Of a DNA stretch of 16,377 bases, positions 14,195 through 16,377 are shown piece by piece. The position numbers and the translations under genes are program-made. The stretch's first letter is position 1, and the number at the start of each line of letters is the position of its first letter. Source of the DNA: an uncultured Oscillospiraceae bacterium. GTDB taxonomy: Bacteria > Bacillota_A > Clostridia > Oscillospirales > Oscillospiraceae. The stretch lies in the NCBI GenBank assembly GCA_944385265.1, contig CALWWO010000001.1, positions 1 to 16,377 on the forward strand, given 5' to 3'. The notes under the pieces were generated by a model. That model saw only the letters and a program-made list of their open reading frames with translations, was not told the DNA's origin and ran no database searches.

Positions 14195-14224
14195 TTTTGT
14201 CGAATAAACACTAGTTTTGTCGAT
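14195..14224. promoter_or_regulatory. Two Spo0A-type boxes upstream of the small RNA promoter
   Basis: The 9-mer TTTTGTCGA occurs twice as a direct repeat, at 14195-14203 and 14215-14223, 20 bp apart (two helical turns). The cores TGTCGAA (14198-14204, perfect) and TGTCGAT (14218-14224, one mismatch) match the Spo0A box TGTCGAA. The nearer one ends 10 bp upstream of the -35, a position compatible with activation. A degenerate third copy, TTTTATCGT, follows at 14224-14232. Confidence 0.6.
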
Positions 14225-14270
14225 TTTATCGTATTTTCAAAACTTTTTTATCCGCCTCCCATATCTGCGC

Positions 14271-15200
14271 TCAATTTTTCGCGTACATCTCCGTGGTGAG
14301 ATACCGCTCTCCGCTGTCGGGCATGAGCACAACTATGCGCTTGCCCGCATTTTCGGTGCGGGAAGCGAGCAGCCTTGCCGCATACAGCGCCGCGCCGGAG
14401 GATATCCCGGCGAGAAATCCCTCGCATGTTGCAACGTCGCGTCCCGCGGCGTACGCGTCCTCTGTCTTCACGGCGACAACCTCGTCATAGATATCGGTGT
14501 CGAGCACCGCGGGAATGAAATTCGCCCCTATCCCCTGTATGCCGTGCGCGCCGGCGACGCCCTTTGTAAGCAGAGGCGACTCAGCCGGTTCTACACCGAC
14601 TATTTTTATATTCGGATTTTTCTCTTTAAGATACCTGCCAACTCCTGTTATCGTTCCGCCCGTGCCTATTCCGGCGACGAAAATATCGACGTTCCCGTTG
14701 GTATCTTCCCATATCTCAGGTCCCGTCGTCAGATAGTGCGCCTCGGCGTTCGCAGGATTTGAAAACTGGTCCGGGATGAAGCTGCCCGGGATAGCTGCGG
14801 CAAGCTCCGCCGCCTTTTTTATGCTGCCTGCCATACCCTCGGCTCCGTCCGTCAATACGACCTCGGCTCCGTATGCCGACATGAGCAGTCGGCGTTCTAC
14901 AGTCATCGTGTCGGGCATGACTATTATCGCGCGGTATCCTCTCACCGCGCAGGCGGACGCAAGACCGATGCCGGTGTTCCCGCTCGTCGGCTCTATTATA
15001 GTGGCGCCGGGCTTTATGAGCCCTTTTGCCTCCGCATCGTCAAGCATACGCTGCGCCACCCTGTCCTTCGCGCTGCCAGCCGGATTAAAGCTCTCCAACT
15101 TTGCAACGATATCGGCGGCAAGCCCGTATTTTTTCATATACCCTTCAAGCCTCACAAGCGGTGTTTTCCCCACGAGCTCGGCTGCGTTACTATATATCAT
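14271..15200 (-). CDS. cysK: Cysteine synthase (O-acetylserine sulfhydrylase)
   Basis: PLP enzyme that makes cysteine from O-acetylserine and sulfide. The product is 309 residues, normal for CysK. Lys45 in NPAGSAKDR should hold PLP; PTSGNTG (71-77) binds the substrate carboxylate, GTGGT (179-183) binds the PLP phosphate, and the QF pair at 145-146 and the GISSGAA segment near the C-terminus are in place. The ATG at 15198-15200 (MIYSNAAELVGKTPLVRL) is preferred: its start matches the family, whereas the ATG at 15210-15212, four codons earlier, touches the GGGAGG ribosome binding site with no spacer. Third gene of an operon with the zinc-ribbon and cupin genes; no cysteine-sensing leader is seen. 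A cystathionine-beta-synthase-like function is less likely given length and motifs. Confidence 0.95.
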   Translation of the reverse strand: MIYSNAAELVGKTPLVRLEGYMKKYGLAADIVAKLESFNPAGSAKDRVAQRMLDDAEAKGLIKPGATIIEPTSGNTGIGLASACAVRGYRAIIVMPDTMTVERRLLMSAYGAEVVLTDGAEGMAGSIKKAAELAAAIPGSFIPDQFSNPANAEAHYLTTGPEIWEDTNGNVDIFVAGIGTGGTITGVGRYLKEKNPNIKIVGVEPAESPLLTKGVAGAHGIQGIGANFIPAVLDTDIYDEVVAVKTEDAYAAGRDVATCEGFLAGISSGAALYAARLLASRTENAGKRIVVLMPDSGERYLTTEMYAKN

Positions 15201-15228
15201 TATTCGTTTCATCCTCCCGTCGTTTTTA

Positions 15229-15828
15229 TCACAGCGCCGCGCGGACGGCGTTTATAAAGGCTGTTACCCCTTCGCCGTATACGCCGTACTCCCACCAGTA
15301 TCTCGGCGGGATCCGGTTTATCGCGCTGATTATGACCGCCCAGAAAATTATTATAAGCACTATTCCTATGACGAGCAGTATGAGATGAGCCAGCGCAAAG
15401 TTGCGCTTTGCCCTGTTCCCCGGCGTTCCGAACGCCATGACTATCGCGCATATAAAGCCTATCACCGGTATATTGAACACCAGCGTCATTATTATATACC
15501 AGAAAACGCTCGGCGCCTGCTCGCTGTACGGATATTGATTGAATTGGTTGAAATCACGTCTCTGAGCCGCATTATATCCATTTTGCGCGTAATTTGAATT
15601 ATATCCGCTCTGCGCGTTGCTCGTTCCGGAATCATTCTGCGTATAATTCGCTTTATAGCTCCCCTGATTATAATTTTCGTCATATCCGCCCGTTTGGGAC
15701 GGTCTTGCCGGTTTCTGAGCCGACTGCGTTCCGCCGGTCCGCTGCGTCGGCGTTCTCCTGCGTCCGCAGACCGTACATATGACGGCGTTATCAGGCACAT
15801 AGCTTCCGCATTTTGCACAAATTGCCAT
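15229..15828 (-). CDS. Zinc-ribbon protein with two transmembrane helices
   Basis: A 199-residue membrane protein of unknown role. The N-terminus is a zinc ribbon with C4-X2-C7 and C18-X2-C21 (ICAKCGSYVPDNAVICTVCG), then a long Asn/Gln/Tyr/Gly/Ser-rich linker (about 27-104) with loose YN-type repeats, probably disordered. Two transmembrane helices follow (about 108-133 and 145-170) separated by a short basic loop (GNRAKRN), then a Trp/Tyr-containing tail. The ATG has AGGGGAGGGG just upstream. It lies 44 bases after the cupin gene and about 28 before cysK, so it is in the same transcript. Such zinc-ribbon plus membrane-helix proteins are common in Clostridia; no substrate can be named. Confidence 0.85.
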   Translation of the reverse strand: MAICAKCGSYVPDNAVICTVCGRRRTPTQRTGGTQSAQKPARPSQTGGYDENYNQGSYKANYTQNDSGTSNAQSGYNSNYAQNGYNAAQRRDFNQFNQYPYSEQAPSVFWYIIMTLVFNIPVIGFICAIVMAFGTPGNRAKRNFALAHLILLVIGIVLIIIFWAVIISAINRIPPRYWWEYGVYGEGVTAFINAVRAAL

Positions 15829-15872
15829 AATTCCCCTCCCCTTTGCCGCTTAATGTGATTTTTCCTCTTTTA

Positions 15873-16202
15873 TTACTGCTGGGGCACTACCGCGAAGAAC
15901 ACAAGCTCCCCCTCGCCGCTGTTTATCAGGCTGTGCGACTGTCCCTTTTTGCAGTAGTGGCATTCGCCCGCCTTTACCGGCTCGTATTCCCCTTCAATAA
16001 GGACTTTTCCCTCTCCCTGCAAAATATATATGATCTCGCTGCTTGTCGAATGCTCATGGTATCCTATCGACGCGCCGGGCTCAAGACTCCCTACAAGCAC
16101 CCTGTTAAAGTCGTCTGCATACATTTTGGCGCGGCATTCTTTTTCTCCGCCGTAAAAATTCGGTATTACAGTCTGTTCCAGGTTTTTAAAATCTATTATC
16201 AT
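15873..16202 (-). CDS. Small single-domain cupin protein
   Basis: A 109-residue cupin_2 beta barrel, probably binding one metal ion. Motif 1 is visible as GYHEHSTSSEIIYILQGEG with ligands H49, H51 and E56, and motif 2 as AGECHYCKKGQSHSLIN with H90; the usual Pro before the Gly-X2-His is replaced, but all four ligands remain. Substrate or signalling role is unknown; small cupins may be isomerases, dioxygenases or sensors. The ATG is preceded by GGAGG eight bases away. First gene of the cupin, zinc-ribbon and cysK transcript. Confidence 0.9.
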   Translation of the reverse strand: MIIDFKNLEQTVIPNFYGGEKECRAKMYADDFNRVLVGSLEPGASIGYHEHSTSSEIIYILQGEGKVLIEGEYEPVKAGECHYCKKGQSHSLINSGEGELVFFAVVPQQ

Positions 16203-16226
16203 ATCTCATTCCTCCGTTTTATTTAT

Positions 16227-16254
16227 ATTTTATCATGCTTTTGCCGAAACGCAA
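16227..16254 (-). promoter_or_regulatory. Candidate sigma-A promoter of the cupin-cysK operon
   Basis: On the minus strand TTGCGT (16249-16254) and TAAAAT (16227-16232) are 16 bp apart, about 25 bases before the cupin start codon. No better candidate is seen. Confidence 0.5.
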
Positions 16255-16332
16255 CAGCGTCTTCCGCGTTCTTTTTTGCGGCAATAGCGCAAAATTTTGC
16301 AGAGATCGAGTCCATCACGCCATGCTGTTTCC

Positions 16333-16367
16333 TTTTGTCGGAAAAGGCTTTGCCTTTTCCGACAAAA
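16333..16367. repeat. Perfect 16-bp inverted repeat
   Basis: Arms TTTTGTCGGAAAAGGC (16333-16348) and GCCTTTTCCGACAAAA (16352-16367) are exact complements around TTT. No T run follows on either strand beyond the arms themselves, so it is an atypical terminator, or a dispersed palindromic repeat. The rest of 16203-16377 shows no gene. Confidence 0.8.
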
Positions 16368-16377
16368 AATACCGCCG

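Noticed and set aside
14776..15597. A 273-codon plus-strand frame opposite cysK and the zinc-ribbon gene
   Set aside because: It spans two well-identified minus-strand genes and has no credible start site.

Overview
The window looks like chromosomal core DNA of a spore-forming, Gram-positive anaerobe of the class Clostridia, probably a gut Oscillospiraceae/Ruminococcaceae-type genome. Signs of this are a T-box leader on valS, the sporulation genes yabP and yabQ next to divIC and an S1-domain gene, near-consensus sigma-A promoters (TTGACA-N17-TATAAT), AGGAGG-type ribosome binding sites and strong intrinsic terminators between almost all transcription units. Base composition is roughly balanced in genes and AT-rich at promoters. 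No insertion sequence, prophage, CRISPR array, rRNA or tRNA gene was seen.

Layout from left to right. (1) 1-3786: valS (minus, cut by the left edge) with a valine T-box leader, divergent from glnS; the two promoters are back to back. (2) 3787-5740: a leader with a possible 20-codon peptide, then a cell-surface protein with two TPM-like domains. (3) 5815-6543: a PnuC-type vitamin transporter (minus). (4) 6735-6957: a 43-residue membrane peptide under a strong promoter whose start site is covered by a palindrome resembling a DtxR/IdeR-family operator. (5) 7174-10252: two envelope genes on the minus strand, an HtrA-like protease and a G5/M23 endopeptidase; the latter has a WalR-type box at its promoter. 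(6) 10472-12087: yabP-yabQ-divIC-S1 protein (plus), with an apparent overlap or frameshift at the yabQ/divIC junction. (7) 12375-13746: a membrane protein gene overlapping a secreted protein gene (minus), both unrecognised. (8) 14038-14232: an apparent orphan small RNA on the minus strand with its own promoter, a branched fold, an intrinsic terminator and two upstream Spo0A-type boxes. (9) 14271-16202: a cupin, zinc-ribbon membrane protein and cysK operon (minus).

The genes fall into three themes: translation (valS, glnS), envelope/division/sporulation (M23, HtrA, YabP, YabQ, DivIC) and small-molecule metabolism (cysK, pnuC, cupin). The least explained items are the Spo0A-box small RNA, the operator-controlled micro-membrane protein and the coupled secreted/membrane pair.
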